Of a stretch of DNA of 64,000 nt, positions 22,384 to 33,309 are shown piece by piece. The first letter of the stretch is position 1, and the number at the start of each line of letters is the position of its first letter. The DNA comes from Fonsecaea monophora (taxonomy: Eukaryota; Ascomycota; Eurotiomycetes; Chaetothyriales; Herpotrichiellaceae). Below the pieces are notes generated by a model. The model was not told the DNA's origin. It did not search any database and saw only the letters and a program-made list of their open reading frames with translations. The position numbers and the translations under genes are program-made. Location: NCBI RefSeq assembly GCF_001642475.1, contig NW_019173999.1, positions 1 through 64,000 of the forward strand. Reading direction: 5' to 3'.

Positions 22384-23397
22384 TCACTGAGCAGACACCT
22401 TCTTCTCTGAGTCTCTTTGGAAAGTGGCATCCAACGCCTTTATGAGAGCGTAGATTCCCCTAAGCAACGGCGTCCGCACGCCTTTTTCCTCAGCCAGTCG
22501 GACCGCGTTGCCCACGATGGCCTCGACCTCCATCCTCGCGCCGACTTTTGCGTCCGCGAGCATCGAGGGCTCTACCCCGGGCAGTTCCCTGGCCTTGGCG
22601 CGGTCGATCTGGAATTCTACAGTCTTGGCGTCGATGTTGTCGTAGCCCCACGCCTGTGCGACAGAGGCTATCTCGGTCATGAGCGACTTGATCAGGTTCA
22701 ACGCGTACTCTGGTGGGGAGGACGCGAGGAATTGGGCGTCGCGGGAACGGGAGAGCGCGCACACGGGGTTCCAGCTCGCGTTGACGGCCAGCTTGCTCCA
22801 GCGCTCCGTTTGCACGTCTTCGTGCACCTGCGTGCGGCCCCCCCCTGCGTTGAGGAGGCGGGAGAACGATTCTGCCCTGGCTTTGTGCTCGGGAGATGCG
22901 TTGGAGGGATATGTGCCAATGTGCAGCAGCGCGATCTCACGGTGGGTGACCACAGCGGGGGCAATTTGCGTGGCGGGGAGGTATACCACGCAGCTTAGCA
23001 GAGGGTTGTCTGGATAGAGCGCTTGATATGGTTTTTCGACGGCGATGCCGTTTTGTATGACTGCGATAGTCGTGCGAGGGGAGATTGCCGGGCGGAGTTG
23101 CTCTGGCATTGATGGCGTTGTCTGGATGGCCTTGGCCGTGACAACGACGTAGTCGAATGGTTTGCCCCCCGAGAGCGAGACAGCCTCATCCACGGTCCGC
23201 ACCACTTGGGGTTTGAATTTGAGGCCATCCCCAAAGATTGTCGAGTTGATGGTAAAGCCCGCCGTGGAGGCAACAGCATAGTTCGATCGGCATACCGTGT
23301 ACAAGTTTCCGTCGCCGACGGCGCGGGAGAGAATCCAGGCGTAGACGGTGCCGACGCTGCCAGTGCCAAAGACGAGGACACGCGGAGGGGTAGTCAT
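22384..23397 (-). CDS. 2-dehydropantoate 2-reductase family enzyme
   Basis: This is a single exon of 337 residues, starting at the ATG at 23397 (MTTPPRVLVFGTGSVG). The N-terminal Rossmann fold has GTGSVG (11-16) for NADPH. The middle carries FDYVVVTAKAIQTT with the conserved lysine, IAVIQNGIAVEKP with the N-G pair, and ERWSKLAVNASWNPVCAL, which holds the catalytic Lys and Asn of the C-terminal helical domain (ApbA/PanE type). The helical end has EFQIDRAKAR and LADAKVGARMEVEAIVGNAV. Family members reduce ketopantoate to pantoate in pantothenate/CoA synthesis. Fungi have several paralogues, so the exact 2-keto acid substrate is uncertain. Confidence 0.87.
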   Translation of the reverse strand: MTTPPRVLVFGTGSVGTVYAWILSRAVGDGNLYTVCRSNYAVASTAGFTINSTIFGDGLKFKPQVVRTVDEAVSLSGGKPFDYVVVTAKAIQTTPSMPEQLRPAISPRTTIAVIQNGIAVEKPYQALYPDNPLLSCVVYLPATQIAPAVVTHREIALLHIGTYPSNASPEHKARAESFSRLLNAGGGRTQVHEDVQTERWSKLAVNASWNPVCALSRSRDAQFLASSPPEYALNLIKSLMTEIASVAQAWGYDNIDAKTVEFQIDRAKARELPGVEPSMLADAKVGARMEVEAIVGNAVRLAEEKGVRTPLLRGIYALIKALDATFQRDSEKKVSAQ

Positions 23398-24441
23398 GGT
23401 CGTGCTAGGAGAGCGGGTCAATTAAGACTAGAGACAGGTGTAACGAGTAACTTTGCTCTCATTTTTAATGCTCTGCTCGTTTCAGATGCTCAAGTACATA
23501 TTTGGGGATGTACACATGGAGGAGCTGAGATATCTCCGACTATGAGCGGTTGAGGGTGTGGAGATATCGGCAAATGTCCCGATGGCTGACGGGTAATCTT
23601 AGATCCAATGGAGATGCCTATACGAGGTGCTTGTAGGCCATTTCCGCGTGGGTGAGGAGAAGTCGTGATGGGGGAAGCAAATGGTAACAAGTATCGCGTG
23701 TTATGTACGTCTTTGAAGTAATAGCAGGGACAAAGACAGACGAACAATTGCCTACCTTGTCATCCCTCGCTGCGATATCCAACCCTTTCTACCGATCTTG
23801 GTGGGACTTTGCTGGCTTGCTTGCTGCGAAATCGTTTTCCGAGCAGAGATAGGATTAGTTCGGCGAGGAGATAATGAGGATGAGGTACCTTTGCAGAAGT
23901 ACGGATGATGACCATCAGCGACTTCGGAGGTCCCAGAGTAGGAAGCCCGTCGTAGAGGCTTTGAGATGCTGGAGATCCAGAGACGGGTAATGAAACGGTG
24001 GTGAGATAGCCTCATGTTTAGCGAAAGCTTGTGGTGAGTTGCATTTCTGTATGGACGAGGAGCAGAATGAGAAAGATGTCGCGATCATTGCGCACTTGAC
24101 ACTAGGAATCTCGAAAGATTGCGTCTTCGTCCATCTTGCATCGGATGAAAGAACTGATGGAGCCAATGACGACCAAGGCGAAAAGCTGCAACGGCGGAGC
24201 AGATGCGCCAAACACGACGCGCAGCCAGCAACGCGACCAAAAGGGGGTTCAACCAGCCCAGCCAAATGACGTTGTTTGGTGTCAAAGAGGCTTTGAAACC
24301 CACTTCCCGGATGGAGACTCTTCCCTCTCGTTTGATCCATTCAGAGTTATACTGGTTCGTGGTGCGTCCAGAAAAAGAGAAAGAAATAGAGGAAACACCA
24401 CCACTTCTCAAGAAAGAAGAATATCAGAAAAGTACACAGCC
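23398..24441. other. Divergent promoter region (reductase / HDAC)
   Basis: About 1 kb separates two divergent genes. The frame of the deacetylase stays open upstream to about 24136, but the upstream part lacks protein-like composition, so I treat it as 5' leader. Short frames on the minus strand at 23490-24400 have no recognisable content. Confidence 0.5.
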
Positions 24442-27400
24442 ATGGATCCAGACATACCGACGCCTTCTATTGAGCACGACGCCCCCCGAGACACCACCAG
24501 CGCCTTTACCACAACAAACCTGGGTCTCATGTCACCCACAATCCAAGTGAATCATCGAGACCACACCCATGCGCACCCAAACTTGCTGAGTGCTGCCGCG
24601 CAAATACCCCTCCCGCCCTCTTCCCCCATGCGCAGTCCCTACCACACCCCTGCGCCGACCAAGACCAAATCTCTGTCGCCGAAACCGCCTTCGCGCTCGC
24701 CGTCTGTCGCGAGTTCATATCGAGGGGAGAGACAAGAGAGGCAATCCACTCCAACACTGACCACTAGAAGGTCAACCTCCAGCCTGAGTAATACCAGGGG
24801 CAGCACACCTCAATACCGTCGGGCCTCCTCTAATCTCAACCCTCTCTCTCCTGCAGCAAATGGCAAGATGTCGCTTCCAGAACGACCGCCTGTCACTGCC
24901 AATTCGGTAGCGAAGGAGTACTTTGGAAAAGAGCTGGAAGCGCATACCTCCCTGCAGTCCCCTGTAGTGGTGATAGTTCATGATTCATGCTACGGCCATC
25001 GCTTTTCTCGTCCGCGCACCTCAAAGAATGCCCTCGCCACAATTGTCGAGCGCCCAGAGAGAATCCACGCCACGCTGTTGGGGGCGTCTGCTGCCTATGT
25101 GCGCCTAGGAGGACGGCATGCTGACGGTGAATATGCGCCTTGCCCCAAGCACGAACCGTCACGGGTGTGCCACATCCCATTCCAGATTCGCAAGACATTC
25201 CGGAGTATTCCTCTCAACCACCCCTCAGTCGCTTTCGTACACGGCTCGAAATGGATGGAAGAGTTGCAAATCATGTGCGACACGGCTGAAGGGAGATTGG
25301 CGCTCAACGGGAAAGAGTTGGTGAGACCAATCGGATATGGGAAGGATGAAAATGGGAATGCCCTGCCCAAGCTGCATGAAGGCGACTTGTACTTATGTGC
25401 GGAGTCGCTTGCTGCTTTTCAAGGCTGTCTCGGGGGAATTTGCGATGCAGTGGATACGGTATTTTCGTCGCCGCTCACCAAGAGGGCTTTCGTCTGCATC
25501 CGACCCCCTGGCCATCATTGCTCTTCCAATTACCCTTCAGGCTTCTGCTGGCTGAACAATGTTCACGTGGGGATCGCCTATGCGGCTATGAATCATGGCC
25601 TGACACATGCGGCCATTATCGACTTTGATCTACACCATGGAGACGGTTCCCAGAACATTGCCTGGGACCACAACCGCAAAGCACAAGGTGCAGCTAAGAA
25701 TGCTGCCGCGCACAAGAAGACCCCTATCGGCTATTACAGCCTCCACGATATCAACTCGTATCCCTGCGAGTGGGGCGACGAAGAGAAGGTCCGAAATGCA
25801 AGTTTGTGCATCGAAGGTGCTCACGGCCAGTCCATATGGAATGTCCACTTGGAGCCATGGACGAGCCTTGAAGAGTTTTGGAAACTCTACGAGTCCAAGT
25901 ACATCATTCTGCTTCATAAAGCGAGGTTGTTTCTGCGTCAACACACGGCAAAGTTGCGCGCTTCTGGGAACCAGTCGCCGAAGGCTGCCATTTTCATCTC
26001 AGCAGGCTTTGACGCCAGCGAGTGGGAAGGTGCAGGCATGCAGAGGCACAGTGTCAATGTTCCGACAGAGTTCTACGCCCGCTTTACGGCCGATATTGTC
26101 CGACTTGCGCATGAAGACGATCTCGGTGTTGAGGGTCGAGTTATCAGCGTTCTAGAAGGGGGATACAGTGATCGAGCTCTGACTTCGGGCGTTCTGAGCC
26201 ATATTTGTGGCATGGCGGGTGATAACCCTGCCACCAGAAACAAGAGCTCGTCAGACATGCCGGGAAATCGATTTCAAACGATTAACAATTGGGTTCAAGA
26301 CATCCCTTCCTCTGCCGCTGGTCAACACTTCACCTACTCGGCAGATTGGTGGGCACTCCAAAATCTTCAAGAGCTCGAAGCTGTCGTCACAGGCCGACAG
26401 CCTCCAGCTTCAAAGGTTAAAGACAAGGCTGGAAATTATTCTTCGCCAACACAAGCATCTACTCTCAAGATGACCGACCATGCTCGCGAAAAGCGCTCGT
26501 TATCAGCTCTGCATGCCAGACTCTCTCTGGATGCAGTGTATGAGCCCCCACCACCCGACGTCGACTGGGCCGTTGCTGCATATGAACTGTCCCGTATCAT
26601 TATCCCTAGCGATCGACAAACGTTGAGCTGCACACATGACGAACTTCATGCAGAAGCTGCAAGGGTACGAAAGGAGCGACAATCGACCGTGGGCTTGCCG
26701 ACTGGTCCCGACGAACGGATGCAACTACGTGACCGAAAGGCAAAAGCCCCTCCTGCTAACATTTCGGCTGTACGCGCAGTCTCGCGTAACGGCAATCGGC
26801 GTACAACTATCGCAGCAGTCAGTGACTTACCTGATCCTAATGCAGAGCATCCTGATCTGCCAAACGGGAGGATGCGTCGAAGATCCAGTGACGCATCAAG
26901 CATCCTGTCGAGTTTCCAAGGCATGAAACTATCAGATCAGGGTCCTGGTAGCGCAGAGGTTTTGTCAAAGCCTTCAGGCCCACAAGCACCTTCGAGAGCA
27001 TCACCAGCTCCCACTGGGAAGCCAGCTAAAGCTGTTGCTGTGAAGAAGACAAGAGCTCCGCCTGCGACAAAGGCACCAGCAAGACCAAAAGCCAGTAGCC
27101 CCCGGCGGCAGAAAACTGTCCTGTCAGCTGTAACAGGCTTGCCCGAAACCAAGATTACTCCTACTCTCGTTCAGAAAGATGCGATCCAGGCCCAGCATAC
27201 TTTGCCTGTGCAAGGCGGTCGCAAAGAAGCTTCACATGCTGATGATGTGGACAACCTAACAAATGGGATGAAAAAGATCTCTATCAAATTGAAAATGCCG
27301 ACTGTAGAAGAGCACGCCAACACACAAAATCAAAAGACGGGTGATGATAAGCAGAAGAAGCCTCGTGCACCAAGGAAACCACTGGCCCCCAAGAATTCCA

Positions 27401-27960
27401 AGCCAACTAAGACGACTCTCGTTGCAGATCCCGGTCAAAGAATCAGTCCGCAAACAGATTTCCCCAAAGACGACCAAGAGCACTCAGAAACGACTACCAC
27501 AAATACAGCAGGAATAACATCGTCATCAGTAGTTCCTCAAGCGGTCGAAGAACGTATGCCCAATCCCAACGCGAATTCTCGTCCCTACATGCCGCTGCAA
27601 GAGATCAACGGTCAGCAAGAGTCACAGCAATACATAAAAGCCGAGGAGGCCGTGAATTTCAGTGTATCTGATGCACAAGCTCCAACAGCCAACTCTCTCT
27701 TCGTTGTTCCTCAGATCCCAAACTCCCAAATACAGCAAGCAACAACCAACGCAGCAGCATCGGGAACGCCTTTATCTCCTGTGATAGACAACCCGATACA
27801 GAGAACAAAGCAGGACCTACCTGTGTTTACTTCAAGCTCTCCTATCCCATTCGCGGCTCCCGCCCAGGAAGAGCAACACTCGCCGGCACTGAAGCTTGAG
27901 GAGGCCACGAAACCGAACCCTGTTTTCTGGAGTACTCCCGAGATATCAGAGCAAAAATGA
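24442..27960 (+). CDS. HOS3-like histone deacetylase
   Basis: This is a single exon of 1172 residues, starting at MDPDIPTPSIEHD. Residues 1-160 are Ser/Pro/Thr-rich and disordered. The class II-like deacetylase domain runs from about 170 to 600. It includes VERPERIHATL, RPPGHHCSSN (354-363, tandem catalytic histidines 358-359), the GFCWLNNVHVG loop, DFDLHHGDGS (394-403, zinc ligands), YYSLHDINSYPCEWG, ISAGFDASEWE and SVLEGGYSDRALTSGVLSH. The extra HCSSNYPSGF and FYARFTADIV segments fit the fungal HOS3/HosB group rather than RPD3 or HDA1. The C-terminal 500 residues are disordered, rich in Lys/Pro/Ser. It removes acetyl groups from histone lysines; yeast Hos3 is known to be resistant to trichostatin A. 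Function is assigned by family. Confidence 0.92.
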   Translation: MDPDIPTPSIEHDAPRDTTSAFTTTNLGLMSPTIQVNHRDHTHAHPNLLSAAAQIPLPPSSPMRSPYHTPAPTKTKSLSPKPPSRSPSVASSYRGERQERQSTPTLTTRRSTSSLSNTRGSTPQYRRASSNLNPLSPAANGKMSLPERPPVTANSVAKEYFGKELEAHTSLQSPVVVIVHDSCYGHRFSRPRTSKNALATIVERPERIHATLLGASAAYVRLGGRHADGEYAPCPKHEPSRVCHIPFQIRKTFRSIPLNHPSVAFVHGSKWMEELQIMCDTAEGRLALNGKELVRPIGYGKDENGNALPKLHEGDLYLCAESLAAFQGCLGGICDAVDTVFSSPLTKRAFVCIRPPGHHCSSNYPSGFCWLNNVHVGIAYAAMNHGLTHAAIIDFDLHHGDGSQNIAWDHNRKAQGAAKNAAAHKKTPIGYYSLHDINSYPCEWGDEEKVRNASLCIEGAHGQSIWNVHLEPWTSLEEFWKLYESKYIILLHKARLFLRQHTAKLRASGNQSPKAAIFISAGFDASEWEGAGMQRHSVNVPTEFYARFTADIVRLAHEDDLGVEGRVISVLEGGYSDRALTSGVLSHICGMAGDNPATRNKSSSDMPGNRFQTINNWVQDIPSSAAGQHFTYSADWWALQNLQELEAVVTGRQPPASKVKDKAGNYSSPTQASTLKMTDHAREKRSLSALHARLSLDAVYEPPPPDVDWAVAAYELSRIIIPSDRQTLSCTHDELHAEAARVRKERQSTVGLPTGPDERMQLRDRKAKAPPANISAVRAVSRNGNRRTTIAAVSDLPDPNAEHPDLPNGRMRRRSSDASSILSSFQGMKLSDQGPGSAEVLSKPSGPQAPSRASPAPTGKPAKAVAVKKTRAPPATKAPARPKASSPRRQKTVLSAVTGLPETKITPTLVQKDAIQAQHTLPVQGGRKEASHADDVDNLTNGMKKISIKLKMPTVEEHANTQNQKTGDDKQKKPRAPRKPLAPKNSKPTKTTLVADPGQRISPQTDFPKDDQEHSETTTTNTAGITSSSVVPQAVEERMPNPNANSRPYMPLQEINGQQESQQYIKAEEAVNFSVSDAQAPTANSLFVVPQIPNSQIQQATTNAAASGTPLSPVIDNPIQRTKQDLPVFTSSSPIPFAAPAQEEQHSPALKLEEATKPNPVFWSTPEISEQK

Positions 27961-29361
27961 GACTTGCGACGAGATCTTTCAGAACAATCATTTTCTCAGT
28001 CAACATCGCGGACGAGGTCTTCCAGTGTGACCCTTGGATACGCGCACTTGGGTCGTCTCAACAAGAACACTTTCTCATCCTCCATTTTCCTTTTATTCCT
28101 CCTTTTTCTAAATTAGAGATACCCCATACAGCATTGGTCAGGAGCTTGGATGGGCAATGGGACAACCAGGTTATTTTCGATCGTAATCTTTGATTCTGAA
28201 TTGCAAGGGGAACCCTCAAGTTGGAAAGCGGATGCGAAGATGTGATCCACTCGCAGAAATAGCCGGGGGAATACTGCTCCTTGGTTGGTAAAAGTAGCGA
28301 AATGCATTCAAATCAATTCTATTATGACTCCAGCATCTCTCGTGCCCGTTACACCAGACTGGACTTGAAAGATCCACCAACGTTGATAGTTAAAAATCCC
28401 CAAATCGCCAAGAATATCATAAATAGAGCAGGAAGCTAAAGTAAATCGCGTAAAACGGATATACTACTTATGATTAGGGATGAAGTATCCTCCTGTTGAA
28501 GGATCAAAGAAAAAGGAGTCTCAGACCTAGTGTCAGAGATCCAGCCAATCAGTAGCCAGGAGTGTCAGCCTGTACATTGCACAGGCAAATTCCACCAATC
28601 ACGTTCCAGCCTGTAGACTCCCCCATTACAATAGTAGTAAAAACACTCTGGGCGGCTAGAGTCCATGTTCTTTCTCCCTTATCCACCATTCTATATATAA
28701 TAGGCTCCATGAAGGTAGCTGGCTACATTTCTACGTCCAATGGGAGGGTGAGTATGTATTCGTGTCAAATGCACCAACCGGAAACTGTATCATTTGAAGG
28801 ACGGTCAGCCACCGACCCGCCGAGTAGTTCCCATATCTCGGGGTCTCGAATCTGTTGGCAATTTCTACCCTTTCAACTTTCCTTCTTCAACGGTTTTGGT
28901 GCGTTCCGGTCGCTCTACCTACAAAATAGACATGCCTCGGGTGCGGGAAATCTACGGGCATTTCGTACAAAATTTCATCTTCTTGGTACCTCTATTTACG
29001 GCATCCATTGTTTCAATTGTTTTTCCGTCAGAGACGAAGAACATGGTAAAAGTAAATGACCACCTTTCCAAGAAAACTCCCATAATAAGAAGGGTGTTCA
29101 AGTTGTCTCGGTGGGTAGGCATTATCTGGGTATCGTGTATCGATAGGTACTCGTATGGTATATGACGTACAATTCCTAGTAACAAGCCTTCTTTTACTCT
29201 TGTCGTCGACGCTTCGAATGTTTTGTATTACTAGCGCAATGATGTTCAGCCTCGGACGTAATCACAGGTTTATCTACCTACACGGTACTGAGAATGTGGA
29301 CATCTACCTCGACACCTCAAAACACCGTCCACCTGTGTGTGAATGGAGCCTTACCATTTTT
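27961..29361. other. AT-richer spacer at the cluster edge
   Basis: No supported gene in 1.4 kb. The composition is visibly more AT-rich from about 28090 to 29360, with TATATATAATAGG near 28690. Open frames exist on the plus strand (28562-29165) but have no domain pattern. The stretch marks a break between housekeeping genes on the left and the catabolic-looking cluster on the right. Confidence 0.5.
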
Positions 29362-30445
29362 TTAAAACACCGCGATCGCATTCGGAGGAGAACCGACCGA
29401 CCCTGGATAATTTAACGGCGCGGACGTAAGGAGGAATTCGTATCGTTTCGCTTTCGCACAATGCTCGCCCAACGCCTTCAGGTCCCATAATTCGCCAATG
29501 GGCATGCCGAAAAAGGCCAAGAGGTATTTATGTAAAACTTTCATGTCGGTCAGTGACGGGACGGCAATGCTCTCGAATCAGTATTTCTTCCGTACCTAGC
29601 TGATCATAACCTCCTGGCTTTCCTCCCTCTTCTTCGATCTGTGGGGGGAGCGACTCGAAAGCAATGGCATCGCCCGCCACAGCACTAAAGTGGTGGTTCC
29701 AGAGCCAACGAGCGGTTTCCAGGCTCCCTTTGACTCCAACCGTCTTATGAGTGCCGAGGAGCTTTGTTTGTTCATCAATGTCGGCAGCGTCCAGGTCCTC
29801 GGTGAATCCCGTCCTGACCAGAAGGATGTCGCCGTACTTGAACTTGGTGCCCTGATGGGCCGCCACGGCTTCTAGATCCTGGACAGAAATAGGGACATTG
29901 TCAAAGCAGCTGTACTGGATTCCTTTGGCCTGTGCATAGGCTCGGTAATCCAATAAAACCCCCCGCCCGACCAAACAACCCTTGTCATGCCAGTGATTCA
30001 ATGTGGGAAGACTCTTATCACAGTGCCGAAATCCTTGGATGAGGTTCTCTGTTGTTGGTCTTGAGCCATTGTAGCACAGCCCTGTGTGTTGGTGGCCGTA
30101 ATGCACGAGGCTGTCCCACTGGCTTGATGCCTGCGTATTGAAAGCCACTTCGTCGTCGAAACTATGGATGCCCAAGGTGAGTTTGGCGTCGAGAACGGTA
30201 TGCTCGGTCGGGCGTCGCCCGTAGCCGGGCTTGCCAATTGCGTTGAGCGGCCAGTTTAGAGAAATCGAGACGCCATCGCGGGCTTCCTTGCAGGCCTCCT
30301 TCTTCACGGCAGGTGTAAGTAGATTGAAGCAACCAAGATAGTCCGTTGTTCCGTCCTTGTCGAAAACACCCCAGGCACAGCCTTTGGGCATGCCCTTGAC
30401 TTCCGGCAAGGAGTCGAAGTCGGGGATATTGTCAAAGTCTGCCAT
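29362..30445 (-). CDS. Cyclase-family metal-dependent hydrolase
   Basis: Two exons (30445-29596 and 29537-29362) give 341 residues. The 58-nt intron has donor GTACGG, a CTGAC branch site and acceptor GAAAG, and joins GGYDQL to VLHKYLLAFFGMPIGELWD. Without splicing the protein loses its conserved end (FLLTSAPLNYPGSVGSPPNA). The family (cyclase, PF04199, related to kynurenine formamidase) shows here as WGVFDKDGTTDYLGCFNLLT, SISLNWPLNA, the metal-site region QWDSLVHYGHQH, GVLLDYRAYA and GDILLVRTGF. Relatives hydrolyse amide, ester or lactone bonds using a bound metal. The gene lies at the left end of the catabolic cluster, where lactone or ester opening would fit. Confidence 0.85.
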
Positions 30446-31079
30446 TTTCTTTTAAATCGTGGTTTAACGAGTCATTTGGTGGTGGCAAAAGGTAGGTAGG
30501 TGGACGTGCCTGTCAAAATTGAATGAAGATATAGTGCAAGGGCATAAAGATCCCCAGGTTATGCTGGGCTCTCTCGACGAAATGACTGTAAACATGGTTA
30601 CGTACTCAACGCCAATCCTCGGAGATTGTGCCACTCCGCGGCATGTAGGTTTCCTGCAAAGGACAAAACTACTGTGGTACTCTAAGAATGAGTTTCCTCG
30701 CAGAAACAGGTCTAGACACACGAGCTGCGAGCCCGCCAGCGAGGCTGTGCCGTGGGTGGACTTTCCGTGGATGTTTCTTTATGGGCTGGCTGTGGATTGT
30801 AACAAGTTGCCACGGTTGTGAATCTCCCCAATGAATTCCTTGCCGCGGCCCGAAACGACGTGCCCGTGGCCAGAGGTGCATCTTCCTAGCCGTTCTGCCG
30901 CACAAAACTAGGCCGAATCTGTACATGTACCTCTTCCAGTGACCATACAAAGTGCCCAGCAGGAAGCTGGCTCCAGAAAAATGTCAGAAGACGCACATCG
31001 ATTCAGAGACAAGACGCACATCCTGACTGGGGACCCTCAAGTCTTAGCAAGCGATAAGCATACACCGCAGTATTCCACC
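30446..31079. promoter_or_regulatory. Divergent promoter (cyclase / transporter 1)
   Basis: These 634 bp lie between the divergent starts of the cyclase and the first sugar-porter gene, so both promoters are here. No coding sequence is supported. No specific operator could be identified by eye. Confidence 0.5.
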
Positions 31080-33053
31080 ATGAGTACCTCGTTGCCAAAG
31101 CAACCAGTTACATTGTACAATGTATTTGTTAGTAGTAACACGCTCGATGGTCCTTCGACTTTCGTTGACAAGTTGTTAGGTCGTCGCATGTGCAACACTG
31201 GCGTCAATTTTGCTTGGATATGCGTCAGGGGTGATCGGCAGCACGCTCGGCCAGGCATCATGGTACCGTGTGGTAAGGACGAATGCTTCTCACAGACCCC
31301 AGAGGCTTATTCAGAGATAGATGGGGCTTCAAATGGTTCCTGGAAAGCCTGGATACAGCCACACGGAGACTATACAAGGGGCTTGTCAGTCATTTTCTGG
31401 GAGTCAAGTGCATCCAGCTGACGAACATGCAGCCAACGGGACGTTCTATGCATTCGCTACGATCGGCACCATTCTTATAGGGGAAATAATGGGCCTCCTG
31501 GGACGCATCCGTGCATTCCAGATTGCAAGTGCTCTACACATCGTTGGAGCGGCCATCCAGACGGGAAGCGTGAATCAGGCAATGTTCCTGGTAGGTAGAG
31601 GTATCACAGGCCTTGCAGCAGGGTCGACAATAGTCATCGGCCCTGTCTACTTTTCCGAGGTGGCTCCGCCATCGTCTCGTGGCTCCATGGCAGGAATGCA
31701 TGGCGCGGGTATAAATACTGGATACATGTTAGCTGCTTGGGTACGGTGTGACCCCCATTTTCACCATGTCTGGCTTTAACAGCAGAGACAGGTCGGCTTT
31801 GGCTCCTCCTATGCGAACCCCACGACGACCTTCGGATTCCGATTTCCCCTGGCCATTCCGATCCTCATAGCCCTGATTATCTTGGGTGCAACGTTATGGA
31901 TGCCAGAGAGTCCTAGGCACCTGGTCGACAAAGGCCGCAGTTCTGAAGCTCTTGCAATCCTCACCTCCCTTCACGGTCACGGCAACCATGAGTTTGCGCA
32001 GCGAGAGCTGAGAGAGATCGAACTGCAGGTTTCCGAAGAGAAGGCTGCGTTCAAGGAAAAGTCGGCCTTCATGATCCTTTTCACGCAGATGACATACCTC
32101 AAACGCGTGGCTCTGGGCATTCTGGTTTGTTCAGGAGTTATTAATACGGGCGTGCTTGTCATCAATAGTAAGTCTTAGCAGACCACTGACTAGGGACATT
32201 GACTTAGTCGTGAAGATTACGCTGTCATCATTTACAGCTCGCTCGGGCTTTCAACTACAGTGTCCCTTCTTCTCTCTGCCGTGTGGTTGACACTTGCCGC
32301 CTTCTGGAACTGGCTCGGCGCCTTCCTCTCTGACAGAGTAGGACGAAGACGGATTCTGCGTCAGTTCAGAACCAAAAAAAGCCTGCTGTGCAACTCTAAT
32401 CGGATGCAGTTATCGGAAATATTGGGACAACCGCGATGTTGATCATTTTCACTGGCCTGTATGCCAAATTTCAGGAAACTGGCGAAAGGAAATATGCAAC
32501 CGCCTGTCTGGTCTTCAACTTCGCATTCGAGTTATTGTAAGTTGCAGTTTTAAGACCCTCAGATCATTGCTAAAGGCGAGCAAGCTTCGGCGCGGGCGTC
32601 GATCCGCATGTCTACACTGTCGCTGCAGAGATCTTCCCCGTCCATCTTCGGGCCAAAGGTGAAAGCATCGCACTTGCAGGCTACTATATCTACAGCATCA
32701 TTTGGACGGAGGCAGCACCACCTGCATTTAGCAGCATTGGATGTGAGTCGTGGTTCCGAGCGATTGACGGTCTTGTGCTAATCTTGCCAGGGAAATTTTA
32801 TCTCGTTTTTATTTGCATCCAATTTCTACAGATTACACTGATCTATCTCTATCTACCAGAAGTATGACCTGCCGACACATTGCTTTTGGATCATCCACTA
32901 ACTCTCCATCAGACTGCCAATGTCCCGCTTGAAGAAATTGACGAGGTTTTTGGCGGTCAAGTCAAAGTCCATCTCAATGACGCGGATCTGATCATGGAAC
33001 CTACGTCAGAAGAGGTAGAGGTGAAAGAAGCACAAGCCGCTATCAAGGAGTGA
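31080..33053 (+). CDS. MFS sugar-porter-family transporter 1
   Basis: Ten exons (31080-31121, 31180-31272, 31321-31384, 31433-31740, 31792-32167, 32216-32359, 32410-32536, 32585-32742, 32791-32861, 32913-33053) give 507 residues in frame. It is a 12-helix major-facilitator transporter of the plasma membrane. Motifs in order are YASGVIGSTLGQ in helix 1, LGRIRAFQI (loop 2-3), GRGITGLAAG, VYFSEVAPPSSRGSM, PESPRHLVDKGR after helix 6, DRVGRRR (loop 8-9), the helix-10 stretch VDPHVYTVAAEIFPVHLRA and the final LPETANVPLEEIDEVF. Five of nine introns are exactly 48 nt. Two donors are GTCAGT and two acceptors end in AAG, so automated models may break this gene. The family carries sugars, quinate or related polyols; the cargo here is unknown but is probably tied to the neighbouring enzymes. 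Confidence 0.87.
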
Positions 33054-33309
33054 TGGTTGGACAGAGAGTAGCTGGCATTTGGGCCTAGTATATGGCTTAT
33101 AGCATGACCGTTTTGCTAAAGTAGAGCTACAGGGCGAAAGACAATCGATGGTTTCCGCGTCGTCTACTTCGTGATGAATTTCTCTCGATCTCCACTGAAG
33201 ATAGCATATTAATCATAACATGAGGCAGAGATTGCTCTGAGTATCTCAAAACCTGTAGCATTCGAAAATTCTCATTCTTTGTCTCTCTGTATTCCCGAAA
33301 TGAGGATCA

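Noticed and set aside
22417..22998. 193-codon plus-strand frame opposite the dehydropantoate reductase
   Set aside because: Shadow of the reductase; composition mirrors the opposite strand.
28562..29165. Overlapping plus-strand frames in the AT-richer spacer
   Set aside because: No domain or conserved-looking segment, and the start codons are unconvincing.
29528..29600. Suspected C-terminal truncation of the cyclase
   Set aside because: A 58-nt intron with a CTGAC branch site joins the frame to the conserved C-terminus.
31122..31432. Suspected decay of the N-terminal part of transporter 1
   Set aside because: Removing introns of 58, 48 and 48 nt restores a complete helix 1 and loop 2-3, so the gene is intact.
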